DNA of 64,000 bases. Source: Gammaproteobacteria bacterium. Lineage in GTDB: Bacteria; Pseudomonadota; Gammaproteobacteria; Enterobacterales; Psychrobiaceae. Made by a program: the position numbers and the translations under genes. The notes under the pieces are model-generated. The model made no database searches, was not told where the DNA came from, and was given only the letters and a program-made list of their open reading frames with translations. The number at the start of each line of letters is the position of its first letter. Position 1 is the stretch's first letter. The DNA lies in assembly GCA_013214945.1 (NCBI GenBank), contig JABSRT010000007.1, positions 124,001 through 188,000 of the forward strand. Reading direction: 5' to 3'. Of the stretch, positions 17,820 to 27,366 are shown piece by piece.

Positions 17820-18182
17820 ATGGCAAAGATCCTAGTGGTTGACGACTCGGTATCAATTCGAAACATGGTTTCATTTACTCTGAAACAACAACAGCATGAA
17901 ATTATTGAAGCTACCGACGGTATAGATGGTTTAGCAAAAGCTAAAACGGGCAAATTTGATTTGGTCATTACCGATATCAATATGCCAAAAATGGACGGCA
18001 TTGCATTGTGTCAAGCCTTGCGACAAATGCCAGCATTCAAATTCACACCAATATTAATGCTAACAACAGAAAGCTCGACCGATATGAAAATGAAAGGCAA
18101 AGGGGCTGGCGCGACAGGCTGGTTAGTGAAGCCGTTTAATCCAGAAAAGTTATTAGCTACGATTAAACGCGTCATAAGGTAG
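17820..18182 (+). CDS. cheY: CheY-like response regulator, 120 aa
   Basis: This is a stand-alone receiver with acidic pair D8/D9, phosphoacceptor D52 in VITDINMPKMDG, Thr in LTTESS, and Lys in WLVKPFNP. It lies 5 bases before cheA. CheA would phosphorylate it; the output target (a flagellar motor or another machine) is not shown. Its sequence is more like the CheY of non-flagellar or accessory chemosensory clusters than the motor-binding CheY, but I would not press this. Confidence 0.9.
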   Translation: MAKILVVDDSVSIRNMVSFTLKQQQHEIIEATDGIDGLAKAKTGKFDLVITDINMPKMDGIALCQALRQMPAFKFTPILMLTTESSTDMKMKGKGAGATGWLVKPFNPEKLLATIKRVIR

Positions 18183-18187
18183 ATTGA

Positions 18188-20293
18188 ATGAGTATCGACC
18201 TGTCGCAATTTATCCCGACCTTTTTAGAAGAAAGTTTTGAGGGATTAGCGTTAATGGAATCGGGCCTGCTTAATTTAGAAGCGGGTGATAATGAAACTAT
18301 TGACGCAATATTTCGAGCCGCACATTCCATTAAAGGCGGAGCTGGTACCTTCGGCTTTAACCGAGTAACAGATTTCACTCATCAAGTTGAAACATTGCTC
18401 GATCAGATGCGCGATGGCAGCAGGTCGTTAGCTCAAACTGATGTCAATATCCTATTACAGTCAGTCGATTGTATTAAGTTATTAATTGAATGTGCCCGTG
18501 ATGGAATCGAGTGTGATGATCTAGTAATAACACAGGTTGAAAGTGCGTTAACTGTTACGCTAGAGGGCTCATCTGAACTTTGTTATTACAATGATGAGCC
18601 AGAGTTATCTGAGCCGACTATAAGCGATAATAGTGGAAGCGAGAGTCGTGGCTGGAAAATTGCTTTTAAACCGCAGCATCAAATGTTGCAAACGGGCAAC
18701 GAACCTAAGCATTTATTTAGTGCGCTGGAAGAGCTAGGTGCCTTATCTGTTGTTGCAAATAGTAGCGACGTACCACCGTTAGCCGAATTAGCCCCTGAAG
18801 AGTGTTTCTTACATTGGCAGCTTGAGTTAGTGACTAGCTGTGATAAAAGTGAAGTTATTGAAATATTTGAGTGGGTTGAAGACGATTGTGAACTAGAGAT
18901 TTCGCCGTTAAGTCACCAAGAAACTCCGTTTGAAGCGGCTGAAAAACCTTTATCTTCGACGCCGGTTGTCAGTTCAACCCCAACTTCAGACAAAGAAGCT
19001 CGTTCAGCCACACCTAATCCTATTGTCAAAGATAGCTCAACGACAAAATCAACTGCCGAAGGCGGTTCTATTCGCGTGGCGATTGATAAAGTTGATGCGC
19101 TAATTAATAGAATTGGTGAGTTGGTGATAACTCAGGCAATGCTGAAACAAATTGGCAGCCAGTTATCCGACGATGACGAAGTCAGTGATAAGTTGCGTGA
19201 GGGCCTAGTACAACTTGAAAGCCACACCCGCGAGTTGCAAGAAGATGTTATGCGAATTCGGATGTTGCCAATTAGCTTTGTGTTTAACCGTTTTCCTCGC
19301 ATGGTTCATGATATCAGTGCTCAGCTCGGTAAAAAAATCGAGTTAAAACTTTCTGGTGAGCAAACCGAGCTAGATAAAACGGTGATGGAAAAAATAGGCG
19401 ATCCGTTAACTCATCTGGTCCGTAACTCACTCGATCATGGTCTTGAATTCCCTGAAGAACGGTTGGCGGCGGGTAAGGACGAAACTGGAGTTGTCCAGCT
19501 AAGTGCTTACCATCAAGGTGGTTATATCGTAATAGATATAAGCGATGATGGTCGTGGCTTAGATACAGATAAAATCTATGCCAAAGCGCTGGAAAAAGGA
19601 CTCATTACCCCTGAACAAAACCTAAGTACCCAAGAGATAAATCAGCTTATTTTCGCGCCTGGCTTCTCAACCGCTGAAGCGGTCAGTGATTTATCTGGGC
19701 GCGGGGTTGGCATGGATGTGGTGCGCCGTAATATTGAATCGCTAGGTGGCCACGTCTCTTTAACCTCTGCCGCGGGGCAGGGATCGTCATTTAGCGTTAG
19801 TTTGCCACTAACGCTCGCAATTTTAGATGGCCAACTGATTAAGGTCGCGACTGAAACCTATGTTGTGCCGTTAATTTCGATTGTTGAGTCGGTCCAGTTG
19901 TCAGCCGCAGCACTTAATGCGATTGCCGGTAAGCAATCATTGTATCTGTTTCGCGACGAATATATTCCGCTATACAACATGCGACAGTTGTTTGCTCTTC
20001 CGGGTTCTAAGAGAGAGCACGATGAAGAAATGGCGATTATTGTTGAAAGTGGCGGCAGTAAGTTTGCATTGGTCGTCGATGAGCTCTTGAGCCAGCAGCA
20101 GGTGGTCTTAAAAAGTCTTGAAGCTAACTATATGGCTGTTGAGGGGGTCTCCGGCGCCACTATTCTTGGTGACGGCGAAGTTGCATTAATTATTGATATT
20201 AAAGGGCTAGCATCTTTATATCGTCATCATGCTCAATTAGCCAATCGCGCGGCGCAACAGCGCTGTGCGGCAACAATAGAGGAGACGGCATAA
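18188..20293 (+). CDS. cheA: chemotaxis histidine kinase CheA, 701 aa
   Basis: The domains occur in the usual order. P1 carries IFRAAHSIKGGAGTFGF with H46. A P2-like domain (about 155-250) and a linker rich in Ser/Thr/Pro (about 255-295) follow. P3 dimerisation is at about 300-365. P4 has HLVRNSLDHGLE, DDGRGLD and GRGVGMDVVRRN. P5 (about 560-690) has the CheW-like fold. All catalytic motifs look intact. It receives signals from the two MCPs in the operon via CheW and phosphorylates CheY and CheB. Confidence 0.95.
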   Translation: MSIDLSQFIPTFLEESFEGLALMESGLLNLEAGDNETIDAIFRAAHSIKGGAGTFGFNRVTDFTHQVETLLDQMRDGSRSLAQTDVNILLQSVDCIKLLIECARDGIECDDLVITQVESALTVTLEGSSELCYYNDEPELSEPTISDNSGSESRGWKIAFKPQHQMLQTGNEPKHLFSALEELGALSVVANSSDVPPLAELAPEECFLHWQLELVTSCDKSEVIEIFEWVEDDCELEISPLSHQETPFEAAEKPLSSTPVVSSTPTSDKEARSATPNPIVKDSSTTKSTAEGGSIRVAIDKVDALINRIGELVITQAMLKQIGSQLSDDDEVSDKLREGLVQLESHTRELQEDVMRIRMLPISFVFNRFPRMVHDISAQLGKKIELKLSGEQTELDKTVMEKIGDPLTHLVRNSLDHGLEFPEERLAAGKDETGVVQLSAYHQGGYIVIDISDDGRGLDTDKIYAKALEKGLITPEQNLSTQEINQLIFAPGFSTAEAVSDLSGRGVGMDVVRRNIESLGGHVSLTSAAGQGSSFSVSLPLTLAILDGQLIKVATETYVVPLISIVESVQLSAAALNAIAGKQSLYLFRDEYIPLYNMRQLFALPGSKREHDEEMAIIVESGGSKFALVVDELLSQQQVVLKSLEANYMAVEGVSGATILGDGEVALIIDIKGLASLYRHHAQLANRAAQQRCAATIEETA

Positions 20294-20295
20294 GC

Positions 20296-20784
20296 ATGCA
20301 ACCCATGGCAACCGCTATCACCGGATCAGAAGATAATTTGCAACAGTATTTGTCGTTCATGCTCGCAGGCGAAGAGTACGCGTCCAATATTTTAAAGGTT
20401 CAGGAAATTCGAGACTGGACCTCATCGACATTAATTCCCAATAGCCCAGATTACCTTGAAGGGGTACTGAACTTACGGGGCGATATAATTCCAATTATCA
20501 ACTTGAGAACTCGATTTTTCTTGCCGCCGAGCGAACAGACAGAGCAGCGGATTGTCATTGTTTTAAACATTGAATCAATGGGCAAGAGACGTGCTATGGG
20601 CTTGTTAGTAGACGCGGTAGCTGAAACTTATGATGTTGATCTCAATAAAGTAAGACCTGCGCCGGCGAGCTGCTGCGTAATCGAAGATGACTTTATTAGC
20701 GGTTTAATCACCGTTGATGAAAAAATGATAATTTTACTAGATGTTGACCAATTACTAAATTCGGGGCTGTTAGGATTAACCTAA
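20296..20784 (+). CDS. cheW: coupling protein CheW, 162 aa
   Basis: This is a single CheW domain, with LSFMLAGEEYASNILKVQEI at the start, GVLNLRGDIIPIINLRTRF in the middle, and DEKMIILLDVDQLL at the end. It follows cheA by 2 bases. It links MCPs to CheA. A second CheW gene (29159-29668) is on the opposite strand at the end of the cluster. Confidence 0.94.
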   Translation: MQPMATAITGSEDNLQQYLSFMLAGEEYASNILKVQEIRDWTSSTLIPNSPDYLEGVLNLRGDIIPIINLRTRFFLPPSEQTEQRIVIVLNIESMGKRRAMGLLVDAVAETYDVDLNKVRPAPASCCVIEDDFISGLITVDEKMIILLDVDQLLNSGLLGLT

Positions 20785-20842
20785 GCCACATTAACACTTA
20801 TTACCAAGTAGTTTGACCTAGAGCCTAGGTTAAGGAGAAAAA

Positions 20843-23146
20843 ATGAGAACTAACATGCCGATCACCGATCGCCGGATCAAAGCAAAACCGGGTCAGGATT
20901 TAGTGACAAAAACTGATTTACAAGGACGAATTACCTATGTAAATCAGGGCTTCATTGATATTAGTGGCTACAGTGAACAGGAACTAATTGGTGAAAACCA
21001 CAATGTGGTACGCCATCCTGATATGCCTCAGGCTGCATTTGCCGACTTATGGGCGACGCTAAAGCTAGGGCGCCCTTGGGTTAAACTGGTGAAAAACCGT
21101 TGTAAGAATGGCGATTATTACTGGGTTAAAGCTAATGTAACCCCGCTAACCAAAGACGGCCGTGTGACCGAATACATGTCAGTTCGCTCTGAGCCTACCG
21201 ATCAAGAAGTGGCTGAAGCTGAATATTTATATGCGCAGCTTAATCGTGGTGAGGCAAGTTTACCTACACCATCAGCCATTAAATCAATGTCGTTACAAGC
21301 AGAGCTTACCAAGTGGATAATGCTGGCAACTGTGTTGATGGCAGCTATTACCGCGGGTCTATTATTAAGCCCTGTGGCTACCGAATTAGCACTAATTGGT
21401 CCCGTGATCGGTTTTATTGTTTTAGCCTTTGGTGCCAAAAAGATATTGAATAACAAGGTTATTAAACCAATAAATCGAGCAATTAGCGATCTTGGGTTAA
21501 TCACTCAAGGCAATTATTATGCGCCGATCGCGGTTGAAGACGCGGGTGAGCTTGGTGATTTATCGCGGATGGTTAAATCAGTACAGATCTCAATGGGCTT
21601 TGAAGTTAATAATGCCAATGAAACAGCGCAAAATGCTGAACGAATTAAGGTTGCACTCGATCGTGTAACCTCTAGCGTGATGATGGCGGATAATAACGCG
21701 AACATTATTTACTGTAACGATGCTGTAATGACCATGCTTAACATAGCCGAAGAGGATATCCGTCAGGACTTACCCGATTTTAATGCCAATACTTTAATTG
21801 GTACGTCGATTGATGGTTTCCATAAAGATCCTTCGCATCAACGCCGAATGTTAGAAGGTTTAAAATCGACCTTTAAAGGTAAGATTAAAGTGGGGCCACG
21901 CCACTTTACATTGATTGCATCGCCAGTTATCGATACCAATGGTAACCGTTTGGGCAGTGTTGTTGAATGGGCTGATATTACCCAGCAGTTAGCTGCTGAA
22001 AATGAAGTTGAAACCATGATCGCAGATGCATCACGAGGTGTGTTAAGTACCCGCCTCGATGCCAAGAAATACGATGGTTTTATCGGTAGCCTTGCTCATG
22101 GTATGAATGAGATGCTTGACGCCATCGTTGAGCCCGTTAGTCAGATTAAACGTGTGGTAGCCTCATTGGCTGAAGGTGATTTAAGCGCCCGTATGGAAGG
22201 GGATTTTGCCGGTGAATTCGCCGAATTAGATGATTCATTGCAAGAAGCAATGGCTAAACTTGAACAAATTGTTGATGAAATTCGCACAGGTACTGGCCAT
22301 ATCGCTTCGGGTGCTTCAGAAATATCTAAAGGTAATAGCACCTTAAGTAATCGTACAGAATCACAGGCTGCTAGCCTTGAAGAAACAGCTGCCAGCATGG
22401 AAGAAATGACTGCTACTGTCCGTCAAAACTCAGGCAACGCTGATAAGGCAAATGAATTGGCTGAAAATGCCAAGCGCTTAGCTGAACAGGGCGGAGATAT
22501 TTCTGCCAAGGTTTCACTCTCAATGAGTGAAATTAGCAACTCAAGCAGCCAGATAGCCGATATTATCGGCGTTATCGATGAAATTGCGTTCCAAACTAAT
22601 TTATTGGCACTTAATGCGGCGGTTGAAGCTGCCCGTGCTGGTGAACAGGGGCGAGGTTTTGCGGTAGTAGCAGCTGAAGTTCGTAATTTGGCCCAGCGTA
22701 GTGCTGGCGCAGCCAAAGAAATTAAAGGGCTAATCAGTAGCAGTGCCGCAAAGGTTGAAGAAGGTAGCCGTTATGTTGAGCAATCAGGCAAAGCGCTGAC
22801 AGAGATTATTACGGCAATTCATGATGTTTCTTCAACGGTGAGTGAAATTGCATTGGCCAGTAAAGAACAAGCCACGGGTATCGACCAAGTGAATGTTGCG
22901 GTATCAGAAATGGATGAAGGCACTCAGCAAAATGCAGCGCTAGTACAAGAGGTTGCAGCAGCATCTGAAAGTATGGAAGAACAAGCGGTGCAATTGCGTC
23001 AGTTAGTTGGCTTCTTTACGATTAACATTGCTGAGAAGACAGCAGTCAAGATTGCGGCTAGAGCACCAGTGCCACCTGTCAGAACCAAAAGGCCAACACC
23101 GAGATATCAACCAACTCAGGCTGATATGGAATGGGAAGAGTTTTAA
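20843..23146 (+). CDS. PAS-containing methyl-accepting chemotaxis protein, 767 aa
   Basis: An Aer-like N-terminal PAS domain (about 15-115) contains [21 protein letters not shown] and VRHPDMP. Two close membrane helices (about 155-200) and HAMP follow. A second PAS (about 270-385) and another HAMP-like stretch come next. The signalling domain (about 490-735) has the hairpin tip [21 protein letters not shown]. There is no periplasmic ligand domain, so it senses an internal signal such as redox state. The C-terminus is a flexible Pro/Arg-rich linker ending MEWEEF. The last five residues EWEEF fit the pattern x-aromatic-x-x-aromatic of CheR/CheB docking peptides (NWETF in Tar). Confidence 0.94.
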   Translation: MRTNMPITDRRIKAKPGQDLVTKTDLQGRITYVNQGFIDISGYSEQELIGENHNVVRHPDMPQAAFADLWATLKLGRPWVKLVKNRCKNGDYYWVKANVTPLTKDGRVTEYMSVRSEPTDQEVAEAEYLYAQLNRGEASLPTPSAIKSMSLQAELTKWIMLATVLMAAITAGLLLSPVATELALIGPVIGFIVLAFGAKKILNNKVIKPINRAISDLGLITQGNYYAPIAVEDAGELGDLSRMVKSVQISMGFEVNNANETAQNAERIKVALDRVTSSVMMADNNANIIYCNDAVMTMLNIAEEDIRQDLPDFNANTLIGTSIDGFHKDPSHQRRMLEGLKSTFKGKIKVGPRHFTLIASPVIDTNGNRLGSVVEWADITQQLAAENEVETMIADASRGVLSTRLDAKKYDGFIGSLAHGMNEMLDAIVEPVSQIKRVVASLAEGDLSARMEGDFAGEFAELDDSLQEAMAKLEQIVDEIRTGTGHIASGASEISKGNSTLSNRTESQAASLEETAASMEEMTATVRQNSGNADKANELAENAKRLAEQGGDISAKVSLSMSEISNSSSQIADIIGVIDEIAFQTNLLALNAAVEAARAGEQGRGFAVVAAEVRNLAQRSAGAAKEIKGLISSSAAKVEEGSRYVEQSGKALTEIITAIHDVSSTVSEIALASKEQATGIDQVNVAVSEMDEGTQQNAALVQEVAAASESMEEQAVQLRQLVGFFTINIAEKTAVKIAARAPVPPVRTKRPTPRYQPTQADMEWEEF

Positions 23147-23220
23147 TCAACCAAGTGTAGTTTAGGCAGAGGAGCACCAGCAAGCTTTGATGGTTGCTTC
23201 ACTGCACTGAGGAGTAATGG

Positions 23221-24087
23221 TTGACAATGAAACTTGTAACCGACACATCTGCTCGCCCAAAAAAGGCCGAACGAGAGTTTGCGCTGAGCAGTCATAATTT
23301 TGATCGGATCCGAAATCGGATTTATGCCCATGCCGGAATTTCACTGGCTGATCATAAGGTCGATTTGGTTTATAACCGGCTGGTACGTCGAATTCGTGCG
23401 CTACAGTTAAGTGGTTTTCCTCAATACCTTGATTATATCGAGCAATCCGAAGGTGAACTGTCGCATTTCATTAATGCCATGACCACTAACCTGACGTCGT
23501 TTTACCGTGAAGCTCATCATTTTGAGTACATAAGTACTACCTACTTAGCGCAGCTAGAGCAGGCGGGGCAACGCAAATTACGCGTTTGGTCTGCGGCTTG
23601 CTCTGTTGGCGAAGAACCTTACAGCATTGCGATATCTTTGCTCGAATCCGGTATTGATTTATCAGACTGGCAGGTGGAAATAATTGCCACAGACATTGAT
23701 ACCAATGTTTTGACAACGGCCAAGGCCGCAGTCTATCCGTTGCAACGGATTAAAGGTTTATCGCTGGCACGTAAGAGGCTGGGCTTTCTAAGGGGCACAG
23801 GTGTTAATGCCGATCAAGTTATGATTAAACCGCAGTTACGTAATTGGCTTACCTTTAGCCACTGTAATCTAATGGAACAATGGCCGGTTACTGAACAAGT
23901 CGATATTATATTTTGCCGTAATGTAATGATTTATTTCGATAAAGATACGCAGAATAAATTGTTGGCACGAATGGAATTATTGTTGAAACCTGGAGGCCTG
24001 CTTTGTATCGGACATTCCGAGTCACCGGCTAGGCCAATGGATAATTTTAAATTACTTGGGCGAACCATGTATCAAAAATTAACCTAG
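23221..24087 (+). CDS. cheR: chemotaxis methyltransferase CheR, 288 aa
   Basis: CheR methylates glutamates of MCPs using S-adenosylmethionine. The N-terminal helical domain (about 15-85) is followed by the methyltransferase domain. That domain has LRVWSAACSVGEEPYSIAI, IIATDIDTNVL, and VDIIFCRNVMIYFD. The start could be TTG at 23221, 6 bases after AGGAG, or ATG at 23227, 12 bases after it; both are in the same frame. It lies between an MCP with a docking pentapeptide and cheD. Confidence 0.94.
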   Translation: MTMKLVTDTSARPKKAEREFALSSHNFDRIRNRIYAHAGISLADHKVDLVYNRLVRRIRALQLSGFPQYLDYIEQSEGELSHFINAMTTNLTSFYREAHHFEYISTTYLAQLEQAGQRKLRVWSAACSVGEEPYSIAISLLESGIDLSDWQVEIIATDIDTNVLTTAKAAVYPLQRIKGLSLARKRLGFLRGTGVNADQVMIKPQLRNWLTFSHCNLMEQWPVTEQVDIIFCRNVMIYFDKDTQNKLLARMELLLKPGGLLCIGHSESPARPMDNFKLLGRTMYQKLT

Positions 24088-24168
24088 CGGGTAGTTAAGA
24101 TAACAATTAGATCGCGAATTTATTTAGTTATTGATGGCGCGAGTACAACAAGGAGCAGTAAGCCTAAG

Positions 24169-24762
24169 ATGGAAAAGTTTTCTGAGTTTAAACATATCAG
24201 GCAATTTTGGATGCCAAAACACCAAAGTTACGGCGTTAAAATTAAGGCGGGAGAATATTACGTAACCGTTCAGGATGAAATGATTGCCACCGTATTAGGC
24301 TCTTGCATCGCGGTGTGTATTCGTGACCCTAAAGCGGGTGTCGGCGGGATTAATCATTTTATTTTGCCAGATACGAATAACGATATTCTATCGGCGTCAA
24401 ACCGTTATGGTGTTTTTGCGATGGAACAGCTGATTAATGGCATTATTAAACGTGGTGGCAAGCGTGAAAACTTTGAAATAAAGCTTGCTGGTGGCGGTAA
24501 TATTATGGGTGGCTCCCACTTGATTGGCCAACGAAATATCAAGTTTATAAAAGACTTTTTAGCGACTGAAGGCTATCGGATCACCAGTGAGGATCTTGGT
24601 GGAAATAGACCCAGAAGAATGTTGTATAACATTACCCGGGGAAAGCTTTTGGTGCAAAAACTTAATAGCCAGCACCATCAGGAGCTTGAGTTTGAAAATA
24701 TGGTAAAAAATACGCCACTTCCCGCTCAGGATTACGGTGATGTTGAATTGTTTGCTGATTAA
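24169..24762 (+). CDS. cheD: chemoreceptor glutamine deamidase CheD, 197 aa
   Basis: CheD deamidates MCP glutamines and can bind CheC. The catalytic Cys and His are in TVLGSCIAVCIRDP (C46) and GGINHFILPD (H63). The Gly-rich stretch FEIKLAGGGNIMGG, typical of the family, follows. AAGGAG lies about 12 bases before the ATG. A CheC-like gene is present at 31873-32496 on the opposite strand, so a CheC-CheD pair may operate in this system. Confidence 0.93.
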   Translation: MEKFSEFKHIRQFWMPKHQSYGVKIKAGEYYVTVQDEMIATVLGSCIAVCIRDPKAGVGGINHFILPDTNNDILSASNRYGVFAMEQLINGIIKRGGKRENFEIKLAGGGNIMGGSHLIGQRNIKFIKDFLATEGYRITSEDLGGNRPRRMLYNITRGKLLVQKLNSQHHQELEFENMVKNTPLPAQDYGDVELFAD

Positions 24763-24773
24763 GAGATAAATAA

Positions 24774-25844
24774 ATGAGCCCAATCAAAGTACTTATTGTC
24801 GATGACTCAAAGTTAATGAGGCAAATTTTGACCGAGTTTTTGTCGCATGAACCTAACATTACGGTGGTGGGTGCTGCGAGAGATCCCTTTGAAGCACGCG
24901 ACATGATTAAACAGCTTAATCCTGATGTTTTAACTTTAGATGTTGAAATGCCAAAAATGGACGGCATTACATTTTTGCGTAACTTAATGCGATTGCGACC
25001 AATGCCAGTAGTGATGTTGTCAACGCTAACTTCGCAAGGTGCTGACGTCACGTTGCAAGCGCTGGAACTGGGCGCTGTAGATTTTATTGCTAAGCCAAAA
25101 TCGCAAGAGTTGCTCAATAATCAGAGTGATTTTAAGCAGGAACTAATAGCTAAAATTACCTGCGCTGCGGCGGTTGATCCTAAAAAGTTGCGATCAGCAT
25201 TCGAGTCCAATGATAATTTATTAAAATTTAATACAGACGTTTCCAACTGCATTATTGCTATTGGTGCCTCAACGGGGGGAACTGAAGCCTTGCGCTTTGT
25301 GTTAAGGACAATGCCAACCAACAGTCCCGCCATCGTTATAACTCAGCATCTGCCAGCTAGTTTTAACCTTAGGTTTGCTCAACGCCTTAACAGCCATTGT
25401 CGTATGACGGTAACTCTGGCACAGACTGGGCAAAAATTAGAACGAGGCCATATTTATATTGCGCCTGGCGACCGGCACCTTAAGTTTACTCAGCGCGGTG
25501 ACGACTGCTTTTGTCAGCTTGATGACTCACCGCCCGTTAATCGTCATAAACCGGCAGTTGACGTGATGTTTAGTTCGCTAGCTCAACTGGAGCGGGTCAA
25601 GGTTTTTGGCGCGCTGCTTACCGGAATGGGTAGTGACGGTGCAGCGGGAATGTTAGCGCTTAAACAAAAGGGCCATTTTACGTTAATTCAGGATCTGGCA
25701 TCGAGTGTGATTTGGGGAATGCCCGGCAGCGCATTCAAGCTCAACGCTCATTGTGAGCAAAGCCCGCTAGACGATGTGGCTAACAGGTTAATTACGACAA
25801 TTTCTCAAGCTATAAAAGTTAACAATAGGAAACAAAATGTCTAA
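24774..25844 (+). CDS. cheB: chemotaxis methylesterase CheB, 356 aa
   Basis: The receiver domain (1-115) has D10/D11, phosphoacceptor D56 in [12 protein letters not shown] and Lys in IAKPKS. The methylesterase domain (about 158-350) has the catalytic serine in [12 protein letters not shown], histidine in ITQHLPASF, and aspartate in [13 protein letters not shown]. It demethylates and deamidates receptors when phosphorylated by CheA. It overlaps the next gene, a short MCP, by 8 bases. Confidence 0.95.
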   Translation: MSPIKVLIVDDSKLMRQILTEFLSHEPNITVVGAARDPFEARDMIKQLNPDVLTLDVEMPKMDGITFLRNLMRLRPMPVVMLSTLTSQGADVTLQALELGAVDFIAKPKSQELLNNQSDFKQELIAKITCAAAVDPKKLRSAFESNDNLLKFNTDVSNCIIAIGASTGGTEALRFVLRTMPTNSPAIVITQHLPASFNLRFAQRLNSHCRMTVTLAQTGQKLERGHIYIAPGDRHLKFTQRGDDCFCQLDDSPPVNRHKPAVDVMFSSLAQLERVKVFGALLTGMGSDGAAGMLALKQKGHFTLIQDLASSVIWGMPGSAFKLNAHCEQSPLDDVANRLITTISQAIKVNNRKQNV

Positions 25845-27027
25845 GTTTCATCCGCCAGTAGTCTGGCTTGGTATTATGGCTGTAATGTCATTGATGTTAT
25901 GTCAAGTGTTTGATGTTACATCAGTTTGGCAATATGCTATCGAGTTTACTTTACTGGGTGTTTTTACCTTTCAATTAATTAATCATCAACGTACCCGGAT
26001 GATGGGTGCATCTACGGCTGTTGGCGTAGAGAGTCAATATGAGGTTGAATTTAACCGCACATTATCAGAAATTTATAGCGAACTTGAGCAAACGATTAGT
26101 TGTGAACATCAGGTAATTCATACCGAAGTTGATCGTGCGACTCATTTGGTGCGTGATGCTGTTCATGGCATGAGTGATTCATTTCATAGCATGAAGGCGC
26201 TAACAGATAAGCAACATAAGTTATTAAATGATTTGCTCGCGTCCCAGCAGAACTCTGAATCACCAGAAAGCATTCAAAGTTATATTGCTGATTCTTCTTT
26301 GTTGTTAGAGCAATTTGTTGGTGTTGTCATCAATACCTCAAAACAAAGCCTAAAAGTGTTAAGTCATATTGATGACATGGTGGTTCAGGTTGATGAGATA
26401 TTTAAGCTGCTTGAGAGCGTTGAGGGGTTGGCAACCCGAACCAATCTGTTGGCATTAAACGCCAGCATTGAAGCGGCGCGAGCCGGTGAAGTTGGTCGTG
26501 GTTTTGCGGTCGTTGCCGATGAGGTTCGTTCGTTATCAATAAGCTCCTCAGAGCTCAATAGTCAAATTCGTGGTCTAATTGATGGCGCCAAAGGCACCAT
26601 TAATACCCTGCGCTCATCAGTCGAAGCAATGGCTTCTGCCGATTTATCTCAGACGCTTGATTCGAAAGCCAAAATAACTGAAATATCAAAAAGTGTTACT
26701 GGGCTGAACAGTAATATGCAGCACACACTTACTGTTTTGGCGCAAATGAGTGATGAAATGGATGGTGCAGTCGTTGATGCAGTACGTTCATTGCAATTTG
26801 AAGATATTACGACCCAAGCGTTGCAATCACTTAATAGTAACATCGAACAGTTTGCTCTGGTGGGTGATGAGCTTAAACGACTAGCGCGTAGCAACCAACC
26901 AGTTCAATCTCAACTACAGACAATTCGCTTAGTTTGCGAGCAAGCTAGATTGGAAACATCACAACAAAAAAGTAACCGCACCGTATCTCAGGATGATATG
27001 GCTGAGGGTGAAATCGAGTTATTTTAA
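25837..27027 (+). CDS. short membrane-anchored methyl-accepting protein, 396 aa
   Basis: Two close hydrophobic helices at the N-terminus (about 9-25 and 30-48) leave almost no periplasmic loop. A helical region with no recognisable sensor domain follows. The MCP signalling hairpin is at about 185-250, with [18 protein letters not shown] and [13 protein letters not shown]. The MCP coiled coil is short compared with standard receptors. Its start lies within cheB. Similar short receptors are used as signal relays for cytoplasmic or membrane cues. The C-terminus ends in EIELF and lacks the second aromatic of a CheR tether. Confidence 0.85.
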   Translation: MSKFHPPVVWLGIMAVMSLMLCQVFDVTSVWQYAIEFTLLGVFTFQLINHQRTRMMGASTAVGVESQYEVEFNRTLSEIYSELEQTISCEHQVIHTEVDRATHLVRDAVHGMSDSFHSMKALTDKQHKLLNDLLASQQNSESPESIQSYIADSSLLLEQFVGVVINTSKQSLKVLSHIDDMVVQVDEIFKLLESVEGLATRTNLLALNASIEAARAGEVGRGFAVVADEVRSLSISSSELNSQIRGLIDGAKGTINTLRSSVEAMASADLSQTLDSKAKITEISKSVTGLNSNMQHTLTVLAQMSDEMDGAVVDAVRSLQFEDITTQALQSLNSNIEQFALVGDELKRLARSNQPVQSQLQTIRLVCEQARLETSQQKSNRTVSQDDMAEGEIELF

Positions 27028-27050
27028 ATTGATATTAGAAGGAAGTTATT

Positions 27051-27359
27051 TTGGCAATTACTAGTTCAAATTCAACAGTAAACAGAGATGTTGTCATTAC
27101 AGTGACAGATCGTTTTGATTTTTCACAATACAAAGTTTTTCGTGATTGTTACCGTTCTGAGAATACCGTGGGCAGAGTATTTAGGGTTAATTTAAAGAGG
27201 GCGACCTATATGGATTCGTCGGCGCTGGGCATGTTGTTATTAATGAAAGAACATGCCGATCAGATTAAAGGCAAGGTTATTATCGAAGAGCCTAATGACG
27301 CGATCAATAAAGTGTTTGAAATAGCCCAGTTTCATCAGTTAATGGAAGTTAAGAGCTAG
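27051..27359 (+). CDS. STAS anti-sigma factor antagonist (HsbA/CrsA-like), 102 aa
   Basis: This is a STAS domain with the phosphoserine site ATYMDSSALGMLLL (S56/S57). The start is TTG at 27051 with GAAGGAAG as ribosome binding site. The next gene encodes a protein with both a PP2C phosphatase and a serine kinase-like ATPase. This pairing matches the HsbA-HsbR switch of Pseudomonas and CrsA-CrsR of Shewanella, in which the antagonist's phosphorylation state decides its binding partner. The target here (an anti-sigma factor or a diguanylate cyclase) is not in the window. Confidence 0.9.
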   Translation: MAITSSNSTVNRDVVITVTDRFDFSQYKVFRDCYRSENTVGRVFRVNLKRATYMDSSALGMLLLMKEHADQIKGKVIIEEPNDAINKVFEIAQFHQLMEVKS

Positions 27360-27366
27360 TATTGAA

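Noticed and set aside
24662-25117. 151-residue minus-strand frame across cheD and cheB
   Set aside because: It is antisense to two well-supported genes, has no ribosome binding site, and its product has no recognisable features.
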